From: an uncultured Pirellulales bacterium
Lineage (GTDB): Bacteria; Planctomycetota; Planctomycetia; Pirellulales; Lacipirellulaceae
NCBI GenBank assembly: GCA_947258835.1
Contig: CAMYJY010000053.1
Coordinates: forward strand, 1-9,941
Direction: 5' to 3'
DNA length: 9,941 bases
The first letter of the stretch is position 1. Every line of letters starts with the position of its first letter. Position numbers and translations under genes: made by a program. The notes under the pieces were generated by a model. The model ran no database searches. It was not told the DNA's origin and was given only the letters and a program-made list of their open reading frames with translations. Below, in pieces: positions 1 to 6,173 of the stretch.

Positions 1-1
1 A

Positions 2-1360
2 GAACTTGCCGGGGCCACCTGCGAGCGACAAAGCGAATTTTTGGCAGCACTGGCCGCCTGGGGCATCCCGACCAATCCGCTCGCCCACACATGTGCCACC
101 ATGGACCACGTGTGGGCGATGATCGAAAAGTTTGACGCGGAGCGGCACGACCTGCCTTACGGCGTGGATGGCGTGGTGGTCAAGCTTGAGCGGTGGGATT
201 TGCAAGCGCGATTGGGCAGTACCAGTCGCTTTCCCCGCTGGTGCATTGCCTTCAAATATCCGGCCGAGCAGGCCACGACCCGTTTGCTGCAGGTAGATTG
301 GCAGGTAGGTAAAACGGGTAAGCTGACCCCGCGGGCCACCATGGAACCGGTCTTGGTCGCGGGGACCACCGTGCAGCACGCCACGCTGCACAATTATGGG
401 GAGATCCTCCGCAAGGACGTCCGGGTAGGCGACACGGTAGTCATTGAAAAGGCGGGCGAGATTATTCCTCAGGTAGTGCGCGTGGACCTGGAGCAGCGGC
501 CGGCCAACTTACCACCTGTGGAGCCACCACAAACCTGTCCGGATTGTGGTGCCGGGGTGGCCTGCGAACAAGACGCGGCGGGCAAGGAAACGGCCCGCTA
601 CTGCCCCAATCCCGAGTGCCCGGCCCAGTTGCGGGAGCGGTTGATCCACTTTGCCGGACGGGGCCAAATGGACATTGATGGGCTCGGTGAAAAAATTATT
701 CTGCAATTGGCCGATGCGGGCCTCTTAAATTCCTTCGGCGACATATTTTTGTTGCGGGTCCATCGGGCAGAGCTGTTGCAGCTGGAACGGATGGGTGAGA
801 AGAAGGTGGAGAACCTGCTGGCCGCCATCGAGGAGGCCAAAACGCGGGGGCTGGACCGGGTGCTGGTGGGCCTGGGCATCCGTCACGTGGGTGCCGCCGC
901 GGCGCGGATTGTGGCCCAGCACTATGGTTCGCTGGATAATCTATTGCAGGCGTCCGAGGAGGATCTCCAGTCGTTCCAGGTGCAGGGCCAGGAGTCGGGC
1001 ATTGGTCCGGAAATCGCGAGATCGCTGTATCAATTTTTGCATAGCCCCGCGGGCCAACACGTATTGCAGGAGCTCCGCGAGGCGGGCGTCCGGCTGGACG
1101 TACCGCGGGCGGCGATCGCCTCCAATTCCCAGCCCCTGGCGGGCAAAACATTTGTCGTGACGGGAAAATTGGAGCAGCATTCGCGCGCAGAAATCCAGGC
1201 CCTGGTGGACCAGCATGGCGGTCGAGCCGCCAGCAGCGTTTCTAAAAACACCGACTATATCGTGGCTGGTGCCAAGGCCGGGAGCAAGCTGACCAAGGCC
1301 GAGGAGCTGGGCGTGGCGATTCTCAGCGAAGCGGAATTTTTGGAGCTCTTGGGGGATTGA
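2..1360 (+). CDS. ligA: NAD-dependent DNA ligase LigA, C-terminal part (5' end outside window)
   Basis: This enzyme seals DNA nicks using NAD+ in replication and repair. The frame is open from base 2 and ends at TGA 1358-1360, giving 452 visible residues. The family is usually near 670 residues, so roughly 220 N-terminal residues, including the KxDG adenylation lysine, lie outside. Numbering from the first visible codon, the end of the adenylation domain carries GVDGVVVKL (54-62) and FKYPAEQ (84-90). The OB fold carries VGKTGKLTPRA (102-112) and HATLHN. A four-cysteine zinc finger uses C179, C182, C201 and C206, with the last pair in the sequence CPNPECPAQ. A helix-hairpin-helix region spans about 224-358. 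A BRCT domain (about 378-452) starts at PLAGKTFVVTGKL and ends near the stop. The third hairpin motif reads VQGQESGIGPEIA, slightly longer than the usual V-x-GIGP. No frameshift is seen, and the identification is very secure. Confidence 0.97.
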   Translation, partial: ELAGATCERQSEFLAALAAWGIPTNPLAHTCATMDHVWAMIEKFDAERHDLPYGVDGVVVKLERWDLQARLGSTSRFPRWCIAFKYPAEQATTRLLQVDWQVGKTGKLTPRATMEPVLVAGTTVQHATLHNYGEILRKDVRVGDTVVIEKAGEIIPQVVRVDLEQRPANLPPVEPPQTCPDCGAGVACEQDAAGKETARYCPNPECPAQLRERLIHFAGRGQMDIDGLGEKIILQLADAGLLNSFGDIFLLRVHRAELLQLERMGEKKVENLLAAIEEAKTRGLDRVLVGLGIRHVGAAAARIVAQHYGSLDNLLQASEEDLQSFQVQGQESGIGPEIARSLYQFLHSPAGQHVLQELREAGVRLDVPRAAIASNSQPLAGKTFVVTGKLEQHSRAEIQALVDQHGGRAASSVSKNTDYIVAGAKAGSKLTKAEELGVAILSEAEFLELLGD

Positions 1361-1371
1361 GTCTATTTTTC

Positions 1372-1400
1372 TTGGCAAGGGGTACCGTCCCGTTTATGCT
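1372..1400 (+). promoter_or_regulatory. Possible sigma-70-like promoter for the glycine-rich protein gene
   Basis: A TTGGCA box (1372-1377), a 17-nt spacer and TATGCT (1395-1400) match the -35/-10 consensus reasonably well. Transcription would begin near 1407, giving a leader of about 60 nt before the ATG at 1467. The predicted start sits at the foot of the hairpin at 1408-1435. A transcript from here would therefore pass straight through a terminator-like structure, which weakens the call or implies attenuation. Confidence 0.4.
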
Positions 1401-1407
1401 GGAGAGA

Positions 1408-1435
1408 CGGCCTCGGACCAGAAAGGCCGAATTTT
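1408..1435 (+). terminator. Probable intrinsic terminator after ligA
   Basis: A 6-bp GC-rich stem, CGGCCT (1408-1413) with AGGCCG (1424-1429), encloses a 10-nt loop. It is followed directly by AATTTTT, the pattern of a rho-independent terminator on the + strand. It lies about 48 bp after the ligA stop and 32 bp before the next start codon. It fits best as the ligA terminator, but it could also act in the leader of the downstream gene. Confidence 0.55.
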
Positions 1436-1466
1436 TCACAGGTTTTTCTTAGTAGGCGTCGCAGCC

Positions 1467-2357
1467 ATGCAGTGCACCGTGCATCAAAAACTCATCTTCC
1501 CTGGCATAATTTTGGGGATGGCCGTGCTCCTGCTGACCGGTTATTCCTGGGCCGCAGACCGAGGCGACCAGGGCCTGAGCCCGGCGAACGCCAGCGCGGC
1601 GACGACGGAAACCGCGGAGCCGACGGGCGTGGATATTTTTGATGCCATCGACCAGGGTGTGGTGGATGTCAAATTTGTGGCGCGGAATGCCCGGCAGGGG
1701 AGACTGGTCTTTACGAACAACACCTCGGAGTCCGTACAGATCCTTGTGCCGGAGGCCTTCGCGGCGGTCCCGGTGGCTTTGCAGGTGGGTGGGATTGGCG
1801 GCGGCGGCGGGGGTGTGGCCGTTGGTGGCGGCGGACAGAGTGTGGGCGGGGGCCGTGGTGGGGGCGGTGCTTTTAATGTGGCCCCGGAAAAGGTGGGACG
1901 ACTCGACGTACCGCTGGTCTGCTTGGACCACGGTTTGCGGGATCCGTCCTCCAGCAAGCCCTACGAAATCCGTCCCATTGAAGATATCGCGACCAGCCCG
2001 GCTTTAATTGAAATTATTAAGGCCTATGCCCAGGGCCAGCTGGCCCATGGAATCTCGCAGGCAGCGGTTTGGCATATTCATAGTGAAGTCAGTTGGCCGG
2101 ACTTGGCCACCAAGCTGACCGGGACGGTCCGCAGCATGGTCCGCGAGCCCTATTTTAGTGGCGAAGAAATCCAAGCCGCGATGGCCGTCGTGCAGCAGGC
2201 CCATGCCAGGACGGCCGGTCAAACGATCCAGCGGAGGAATTGGAAACCGGCAGACCGCAGCCAGCCCACGGAGGTGGCAGAATCCTACACGCCCAGCGCG
2301 GACAAGGAAATCGACACGGCAGCGGAATTGGCACTGGAAGCGGAGCAAGCCGACTAG
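1467..2357 (+). CDS. Secreted glycine-rich protein of unknown function, planctomycete type
   Basis: A 296-residue protein with a Sec-type signal peptide: a basic start with K8, a hydrophobic stretch at about 9-24, and a likely cleavage site after YSWA near residue 29. After an Ala/Thr-rich linker, residues about 60-106 look like a compact beta domain (VDVKFVARNARQGRLVFTNN, then PEAFAAVPV). A very glycine-rich segment follows (about 108-134). The C-terminal domain begins at APEKVGRLDVPLVCLDHG (139-156), continues through a PYEIRP motif and QAAVWHI (198-204) to EVSWPDLATKLTG, and ends in a charged tail. From memory, this order (beta domain, Gly-run, PEKVG, CL-x-HG-x-xDP, QAA-x-WH, SW) recurs in exported planctomycete proteins of unknown role. 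The start codon has only a weak ribosome site; a GTG at 1479 would still leave a signal peptide. No catalytic motif is visible. The gene converges on the coiled-coil gene. Confidence 0.82.
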   Translation: MQCTVHQKLIFPGIILGMAVLLLTGYSWAADRGDQGLSPANASAATTETAEPTGVDIFDAIDQGVVDVKFVARNARQGRLVFTNNTSESVQILVPEAFAAVPVALQVGGIGGGGGGVAVGGGGQSVGGGRGGGGAFNVAPEKVGRLDVPLVCLDHGLRDPSSSKPYEIRPIEDIATSPALIEIIKAYAQGQLAHGISQAAVWHIHSEVSWPDLATKLTGTVRSMVREPYFSGEEIQAAMAVVQQAHARTAGQTIQRRNWKPADRSQPTEVAESYTPSADKEIDTAAELALEAEQAD

Positions 2358-2366
2358 ATTTCCGTT

Positions 2367-2390
2367 GGCGGCCATGCCGCCTTAGGCGGC
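2367..2390. repeat. Two alternative GC hairpins between convergent genes
   Basis: GGCGGC (2367-2372), GCCGCC (2376-2381) and GGCGGC (2385-2390) are spaced by 3 nt. The middle arm can pair perfectly with either neighbour, giving two mutually exclusive 6-bp, 3-nt-loop hairpins. The loop of the second is exactly the stop codon of the minus-strand coiled-coil gene (2382-2384). The position between facing stop codons suggests a shared termination or 3'-end structure, but no clear T-tract follows on either strand. Confidence 0.4.
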
Positions 2391-4058
2391 GGACTTGGTT
2401 GTTTGTCGGTTGCTGGCCAGGAGCTGTTGGATTTCGCTTTGGTATTCGCTTTGTGCGGCTTGCCAGCGGACGGATTCCTGCTCGTAGCGGCGCTGCTGCG
2501 CGTCGAGTTCTTTCTCCCGCGCCACCAGCCGGGCGGCGCGTTGTTCCAGATCGCGTTCCCGCCGCTGGAGCCACTGCTCCAATTCCTCACGACGGGTTTG
2601 CTGCTCTTGATGTTGGGTGGCCAGCTCCAAGCGTACGGTCTCCAACTCCTGGCGGCGGGTTTGCAGTTCGTCAGTGGCCAACTGAAAATGGTCTGCCAAC
2701 TGCATCCGCACGTGGGCTACGGAACGTGACAGCGTCGCTGGGGCTAGGGCCCCTTGCAACTGCAGCCAGGTTTCTTCCGTGGCCAAACGGACTTCCAGCA
2801 CTTCACGTTGCGCAGCGCGCAATTCTGCTTGGAGCTGTTCGAGGGCAGCCTGCCGTTGTTCCAGCTCGACCTCCTGGCGCTCCAGCTTCTCTTCCCGTGT
2901 TTTCAGTAGCCGGGCCCCCTCGGCCCGTTCCGCCTCCAGCGCGCGACGTTCCCGGGTGACCTGATTTTCAAAGGCCAAGGATTGTTTTTCCAGTGCCCGC
3001 TCACGTTCGGTCACTTGGAGCTGCTGCTCCGCAAGTAAGGATTCTGCCCGCGCGAGATAGGTATCGCGCAACTCAAACTCATTGGCTTGTTGCTGCAGGG
3101 CGACCATTTTTTCTTCGGTGACTCCTAGCCGCCGATAACGCTCCAGGGCCGTTTTGATTTCTTGCTCGCGAAATTGCAGCTGCCGCAGTTGCTGATCGAA
3201 CTCGACTTGGCGCATCTCGAAAGTCTGCACGTGACGATCCAGCTCGGCACGTTGGAATTCCATTTCGCTGCCCCGCTCACCCAAGCGTGCTTCCCATTCT
3301 TTCAGTTCCTGGGTCCGCAGGGTCAGCTGTTCTCCGGCCTGTCGAATTTTTTCGCTGCGCTGTTGGAGGTCAATCTGTTCTTGGGTATTGCACTCCAATT
3401 GCTTCATGCTGGCCGCCTCCCGCTCATCCAGCGCGCGTTGCCGCTGTTCCACGGCCTGCCGCGCCGCGTCGAGTTCTTCTTGCTTGGTGTGGCAGAGCGC
3501 GGTTTGAATCTCCAAGTCGTTCAGTTTTTCCTGCAGTTGGGCCTGAGTAAATTCGAGCTCCGTTTGGACTTGGATGGTTTTTTCTTCCCTGGCATCCAGC
3601 TGCTGAGTACGCTCAGCCAACTGGGCCTCGTCCAGAGCCTGCCGCGAGGAAATTTCATCCGTGGGGATTTTTTCATCGGCCAGGTCTCGCAGATCCTGTT
3701 CCCGCTGGTCCAGCTCCGACTCACGCTGGTCCAGCCACAGCCGCGCTTGGCGAATTCGCGAATCGAACTCGGCCTCTTGAGAATTCAACAGCGCCTGACG
3801 GCGATCCACATCGGCCAGCTGGGACTGCAGTCGGCCGGCCAGATCCACGGCCTGGCGGGTCACCGCCTCGGGTGCCGCCCCTTCCAGGAGTTGCCCAAAG
3901 GTCGCTTCCACCTCGGCCAGCACCAGCTCTTGGGGATCCACCTCACTTGCCTGCTCGGCGGGCGGGGAGCTTTTCCCGCGCAGCGCGTGGGCCTCGTCCA
4001 GGCGGGTTGCGTGAGAAGGGGGGGGCGCTGGGGTTGTGGGATCTGTGTCACGGGCCAT
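2382..4058 (-). CDS. Long coiled-coil protein of unknown function
   Basis: A 558-residue protein dominated by Gln, Glu, Arg, Leu and Ala. The N-terminus (about 1-40) is Pro/Ser/Thr-rich and probably disordered. Residues about 65-420 and 462-545 carry near-continuous heptads such as LDQRESELDQREQDLRDL (109-126), REREL-like blocks and repeated QR and RRE steps. These predict long alpha-helical coiled coils. A short break at about 420-461 (EVRLATEETWLQLQGAL, then RSVAHVRMQLADHF) is less heptad-like and may be a conserved module. There is no signal peptide, membrane segment or ATPase motif, so this is not an SMC protein; a cytoplasmic structural or scaffolding role is only a guess. The start is ATG at 4058-4056, preceded by a weak GGTAGG. 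It lies 342 bp downstream of trxA on the same strand. The long + strand open frame opposite it is a mirror artefact. Confidence 0.85.
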   Translation of the reverse strand: MARDTDPTTPAPPPSHATRLDEAHALRGKSSPPAEQASEVDPQELVLAEVEATFGQLLEGAAPEAVTRQAVDLAGRLQSQLADVDRRQALLNSQEAEFDSRIRQARLWLDQRESELDQREQDLRDLADEKIPTDEISSRQALDEAQLAERTQQLDAREEKTIQVQTELEFTQAQLQEKLNDLEIQTALCHTKQEELDAARQAVEQRQRALDEREAASMKQLECNTQEQIDLQQRSEKIRQAGEQLTLRTQELKEWEARLGERGSEMEFQRAELDRHVQTFEMRQVEFDQQLRQLQFREQEIKTALERYRRLGVTEEKMVALQQQANEFELRDTYLARAESLLAEQQLQVTERERALEKQSLAFENQVTRERRALEAERAEGARLLKTREEKLERQEVELEQRQAALEQLQAELRAAQREVLEVRLATEETWLQLQGALAPATLSRSVAHVRMQLADHFQLATDELQTRRQELETVRLELATQHQEQQTRREELEQWLQRRERDLEQRAARLVAREKELDAQQRRYEQESVRWQAAQSEYQSEIQQLLASNRQTTKSAA

Positions 4059-4365
4059 GAGATCTGCCTACCACGAACGAAACGAATGCTGCCACAGCTT
4101 GGGCAATCGACAAAGTTTGCCCAATCGTCTCATCGGTCAGCGGAGCACAAAAAGTTGATCCCGCAGCGCGTTTTTAACAAAAACCAAGGATGCTAGCAGC
4201 AACGTACCAAAGCAGGCAGTTTGGGCAGACTTGCTCCGTGCTAGCATGGAGCCACAGGATCCGTTGCCGATCCCACAACAAACACGATCTCCCAAAATCG
4301 TCCCAGCGCAATCAAACAGGCTAGCCCCCACTGAAGGAGAAGCCAGCCCGTTACGATCCACAGAC

Positions 4366-4385
4366 AAAAAACTAGCGCCTAGCGC
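4366..4385 (-). terminator. Possible weak terminator downstream of trxA
   Basis: Read on the minus strand, a short self-complementary element (CTAG-GCG-CTAG, or alternatively GCGC-TAG-GCGC) lies 16 nt past the trxA stop. It is followed at once by six T residues (A-tract 4366-4371 on the + strand). The U-tract is good but the stem is only 4 bp, so the call is tentative. Confidence 0.3.
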
Positions 4386-4393
4386 CCAGCGCC
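4373..4393. repeat. Three-copy heptanucleotide tandem repeat
   Basis: TAGCGCC (4373-4379), TAGCGCC (4380-4386) and CAGCGCC (4387-4393) stand head to tail just beyond the trxA stop. Only one base differs across the three units. It may have arisen by slippage, and it overlaps the weak terminator call. Confidence 0.6.
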
Positions 4394-4400
4394 CCACCAC

Positions 4401-4724
4401 CTACCCCTTCGCCGCGTCAATGGCCTCCTGCAGGCGAGCCTTAGGCTGAACACCGACGAAACGGTCTACAACTTCACCGTTCTTAAAGACCATCAGGGTG
4501 GGAATGCTGCTAATCCCATAGTTCTGCGCTGCATTCGGGGCATCATCCACGTTGAGCTTGGTAACTTTGGCCGAGCCATCATTTTCTCCGGCCAGTTCTT
4601 CGACCATGGGAGCGAGTTGGCGGCAGGGTCCGCACCAGGGGGCCCAAAAATCAACCAAGACCGGGTCTGCTGCTTGCAAGACCTCCGCCTCAAAATTGTC
4701 ATCGTTGATTTCTTGAATACCCAT
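4401..4724 (-). CDS. trxA: Thioredoxin
   Basis: A classical 107-residue cytosolic thioredoxin that reduces disulfides in ribonucleotide reductase, peroxiredoxins and other targets, and is itself recycled by thioredoxin reductase. The active site is WCGPC, with C31 and C34, inside VDFWAPWCGPCRQLAPM. The cis-proline P75 lies in SSIPTLMVF, and the family KNGE and VG motifs follow. Length and motif spacing are those of bacterial TrxA. The ATG at 4724-4722 is supported by GGAG nine bases upstream. A good promoter lies about 170 bp upstream. A redoxin gene is divergent on the other side of a 554-bp gap. Confidence 0.96.
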   Translation of the reverse strand: MGIQEINDDNFEAEVLQAADPVLVDFWAPWCGPCRQLAPMVEELAGENDGSAKVTKLNVDDAPNAAQNYGISSIPTLMVFKNGEVVDRFVGVQPKARLQEAIDAAKG

Positions 4725-4893
4725 AACTTAGCGCTCCATGTAGCTGGTGTCTGTGATCTGGATGGATTGGATGTTCTGTACGCGGCGTGCCGGTGTAGGG
4801 TTCGACTGGGAGTGGCCACCGGATCTGAAAACGGCCCGCTCGTGTCCTGCCCTGACAAAAAACCCAGAAAAAATGAACTCTTTGCAGCATCAA

Positions 4894-4922
4894 ATTATTG
4901 GGGATTCCCCGCGGGCTGTCAA
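4894..4922 (-). promoter_or_regulatory. Sigma-70-like promoter for trxA
   Basis: On the minus strand, TTGACA (4922-4917), a 17-nt spacer and AATAAT (4899-4894) make a near-consensus promoter. Transcription would begin near 4887, giving a leader of about 163 nt before the trxA ATG. The leader contains two runs of six T residues. The spacer contains the perfect palindrome GGGGATTCCCC (4900-4910), a candidate operator. Confidence 0.6.
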
Positions 4923-5090
4923 CGAAGCGGAGCCTGCGCCCCGGCCGAACCAAAAAGCGAGCTACCGCTCGGAGGGTAATTGCCTGCCTCTGTGGAGTAC
5001 TGGCGTCAAGAATAACCACGAAGAAACGACGGAAACAACGCTCACCACGAAAGTGATTTCATGCACAGGTTACCAGCCCTTCCCACACAT

Positions 5091-5156
5091 GAGCCGGTGG
5101 GCGATAGCCCCGGTTCCGTGAAACGCCCAGGAACCGGGGCTATCGCCCATCGGCTC
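5091..5156. repeat. Near-perfect 27-bp inverted repeat (REP/BIME-like)
   Basis: The left arm 5091-5117 pairs with the right arm 5130-5156 along all 27 positions. The only imperfection is one G:T pair (5097 with 5150). The loop is 12 nt (5118-5129). The arm cores are GGGCGATAGCCCCGGTTCC and its complement. There is no T-tract, so a simple terminator is unlikely. The arms are GC-rich and highly matched, which fits a paired REP-like element such as those dispersed in planctomycete intergenic DNA, but copy number cannot be judged from one window. Confidence 0.85.
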
Positions 5157-5167
5157 AGGCTCGACAG

Positions 5168-5194
5168 AGGGGGCAGCCATCCCCGGGGCCCCCT
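5168..5194. repeat. GC-rich hairpin upstream of the redoxin gene
   Basis: AGGGGGC (5168-5174) pairs with GCCCCCT (5188-5194) across a 13-nt loop that itself starts the palindrome CCCCGGGG. The palindrome GCAGCGCTGC follows at 5195-5204. The hairpin lies 12 bp after the large inverted repeat and about 85 bp before the redoxin start. Its role is unknown. Confidence 0.45.
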
Positions 5195-5278
5195 GCAGCG
5201 CTGCTGGTTGTTTCGCTGGCAAATCCAGGTAAGCTGGCGGTATCAACCAACGTAAGCATTCATTGTGAGGAGTCTTCC

Positions 5279-5857
5279 ATGGTCCGCACCCCCAGTACGA
5301 TGTTGCCACTCGGCACACCCGCCCCCGATTTTTCACTGGTCAACATAGATGGCCAAACGGTCTCGCGGGACGATTTCGCGGGGGCACCTGCCTTGTTGGT
5401 CATGTTTATGTGCAACCATTGCCCCTATGTGATCCACGTGGCGGATCACTTGGCTCAACTGGCCCACGATTATCTTCCCCGCAGGGTAGCCATGGTCGGC
5501 ATCAATTCCAATGACGTGGCCCACTATCCGGCCGACTCCCCGGAGCAAATGGTGGCCGAGGCGGAGCAGCGGGGCTATCCCTTTCCTTACCTGTACGACG
5601 AAACCCAGGAGGTGGCCCAGGCCTATCGAGCCGCCTGCACGCCGGACTTTTTTCTGTTTGATGCCCAGCAAAAACTTGCCTATCGCGGCCAACTCGATGC
5701 CAGCCGCCCCGAGAGCGGGATCCCGGTTACTGGCGAGGATCTCCGCGCGGCGCTGGACGCCGTGTTGGCCGGCGAGGCCCCCAGCTCCGCCCAAACTCCC
5801 AGTTTGGGCTGCAATATCAAATGGAAGCCGGACCACGAGCCGGATTATTTTGGCTAG
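5279..5857 (+). CDS. Thioredoxin-fold redoxin (AhpC/TSA-like) with CNHCPYV motif
   Basis: A 192-residue protein of the thioredoxin/peroxiredoxin superfamily. It opens with PLGTPAPDFSLVNIDGQTVS, the usual redoxin entry. Strand one ends in VMFMCNHCPYV, giving a CxxC pair at C45 and C48. The cis-proline region is ACTPDFFLFD (119-128). RGQLDASRP and a C-terminal SLGCNIKWKP (with C178) follow. This set (CNHCPYV, TPDFF, RGQLD-x-SRP, GCNIKW) marks a conserved but little-studied bacterial subfamily annotated as thioredoxin family protein. There is no signal peptide, so it is probably cytosolic. The CxxC suggests thiol-disulfide exchange rather than classical peroxidase chemistry, but the substrate is unknown. 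The ATG at 5279 is backed by GAGGAG ending six bases upstream. It is divergent from trxA, which could be its electron donor; that link is inferred from position only. Confidence 0.9.
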   Translation: MVRTPSTMLPLGTPAPDFSLVNIDGQTVSRDDFAGAPALLVMFMCNHCPYVIHVADHLAQLAHDYLPRRVAMVGINSNDVAHYPADSPEQMVAEAEQRGYPFPYLYDETQEVAQAYRAACTPDFFLFDAQQKLAYRGQLDASRPESGIPVTGEDLRAALDAVLAGEAPSSAQTPSLGCNIKWKPDHEPDYFG

Positions 5858-5906
5858 TGCCGGTACTTTACTAGGCCGGCTGCTCTTGCCTGGGGTTGGT
5901 ATCGGG

Positions 5907-5939
5907 TTGACACGATAATATGTGCACACTATACTCGTG
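5907..5939 (+). promoter_or_regulatory. Promoter with overlapping palindromic operator, antitoxin gene
   Basis: TTGACA (5907-5912), an exact 17-nt spacer and TATACT (5930-5935) form a near-consensus promoter. Transcription would start near 5942, so the leader is only about 13 nt and begins at the ribosome site GAGAGG (5942-5947). An imperfect inverted repeat overlies it: the left arm begins CACGATAATATGTG (5911-5924), the right arm ends TATACTCGTG, and the centre is TGTGCACA (5921-5928). Antitoxins commonly repress their own operon through such sites, so this is a likely operator. Confidence 0.75.
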
Positions 5940-5954
5940 TAGAGAGGCCAAGCT

Positions 5955-6173
5955 ATGAAAAACATAACATTGAGCGCCGATGAAAACTTAATCGACCAGG
6001 CCCGGGAATTTGCCCGTTCGCGAAAAACCTCGCTCAATACGCTGTTTCGGGAATGGCTGGCAGAAGTTGCCCAGACCCAGGAACGGGCCGAGCGGCTCGA
6101 TACCTTAGTGAAGAGAATCGACTACGCAAACGCGGGTCGGAAATTCACGCGAGAAGAAATGCATGGGCGTTGA
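5955..6173 (+). CDS. Ribbon-helix-helix type antitoxin (VapB-like)
   Basis: A 72-residue protein. The N-terminus KNITLSADENLIDQAREFAR has the short beta strand plus helix of a ribbon-helix-helix DNA-binding domain. The second helix follows (TSLNTLFREWLAEVAQ, about 30-45). The C-terminal half is charged, as expected for the toxin-binding tail. The ATG has GAGAGG seven bases upstream. The stop (6171-6173) overlaps the start of the PIN-toxin remnant by 11 nt, the normal coupling of a vapBC operon. The reading frame is intact although its toxin is broken, so it may survive as an autoregulated orphan antitoxin or as a protector against a related toxin encoded elsewhere. The vapB assignment rests mainly on the neighbour. 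Confidence 0.82.
   Translation: MKNITLSADENLIDQAREFARSRKTSLNTLFREWLAEVAQTQERAERLDTLVKRIDYANAGRKFTREEMHGR

Larger units (their letters stand above)
4059..4400. other. Non-coding gap between trxA and the coiled-coil gene
   Basis: These 342 bp hold no convincing gene. The base composition is lower in GC than the flanks. CTAG, usually scarce in bacterial DNA, occurs five times within about 190 bp (4193, 4241, 4321, 4372, 4379), twice as the palindrome TGCTAGCA (4191-4198 and 4239-4246). A 6-bp hairpin, GGGCAA (4101-4106) with TTGCCC (4117-4122), falls in the presumed leader of the coiled-coil gene. I could not identify a clear promoter for that gene. Confidence 0.5.
4725..5278. other. Non-coding gap between divergent trxA and redoxin genes
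   Basis: These 554 bp contain the trxA leader and promoter on the minus strand, a long inverted repeat (5091-5156) and a second GC-rich hairpin (5168-5194). The short reading frames here are overlapping, lack ribosome sites and cross the inverted repeat, so I call no gene. I see no convincing promoter for the redoxin gene in the 120 bp before its start. Confidence 0.6.

Noticed and set aside
696..1151. 151-residue minus-strand frame inside ligA
   Set aside because: Proline- and arginine-rich shadow of the conserved ligase sequence.
4101..4122. 6-bp hairpin GGGCAA/TTGCCC in the coiled-coil gene leader
   Set aside because: Short stem with a 10-nt loop and no T-tract; expected by chance at this frequency.
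3162..4196. 344-residue open frame on the + strand opposite the coiled-coil gene
   Set aside because: It is the complement of Gln/Glu/Leu-rich coiled-coil codons, which gives an artificial Leu/Gln-rich frame. No ribosome site and no recognisable domain; the minus-strand protein has clear heptad periodicity.
4137..4400. 87-residue minus-strand frame directly after trxA
   Set aside because: Starts on GTG within the heptamer repeat, has no ribosome site, crosses the probable terminator and shows no familiar motif. It remains a weak possibility only.
5061..5255. 64-residue + strand frame upstream of the redoxin gene
   Set aside because: Runs across the 27-bp inverted repeat and the GC hairpin; its sequence is dictated by those structures.
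5862..5880. GCCGG/CCGGC pairing after the redoxin stop as a terminator
   Set aside because: Only five base pairs, competing alternative pairings and no T-tract.
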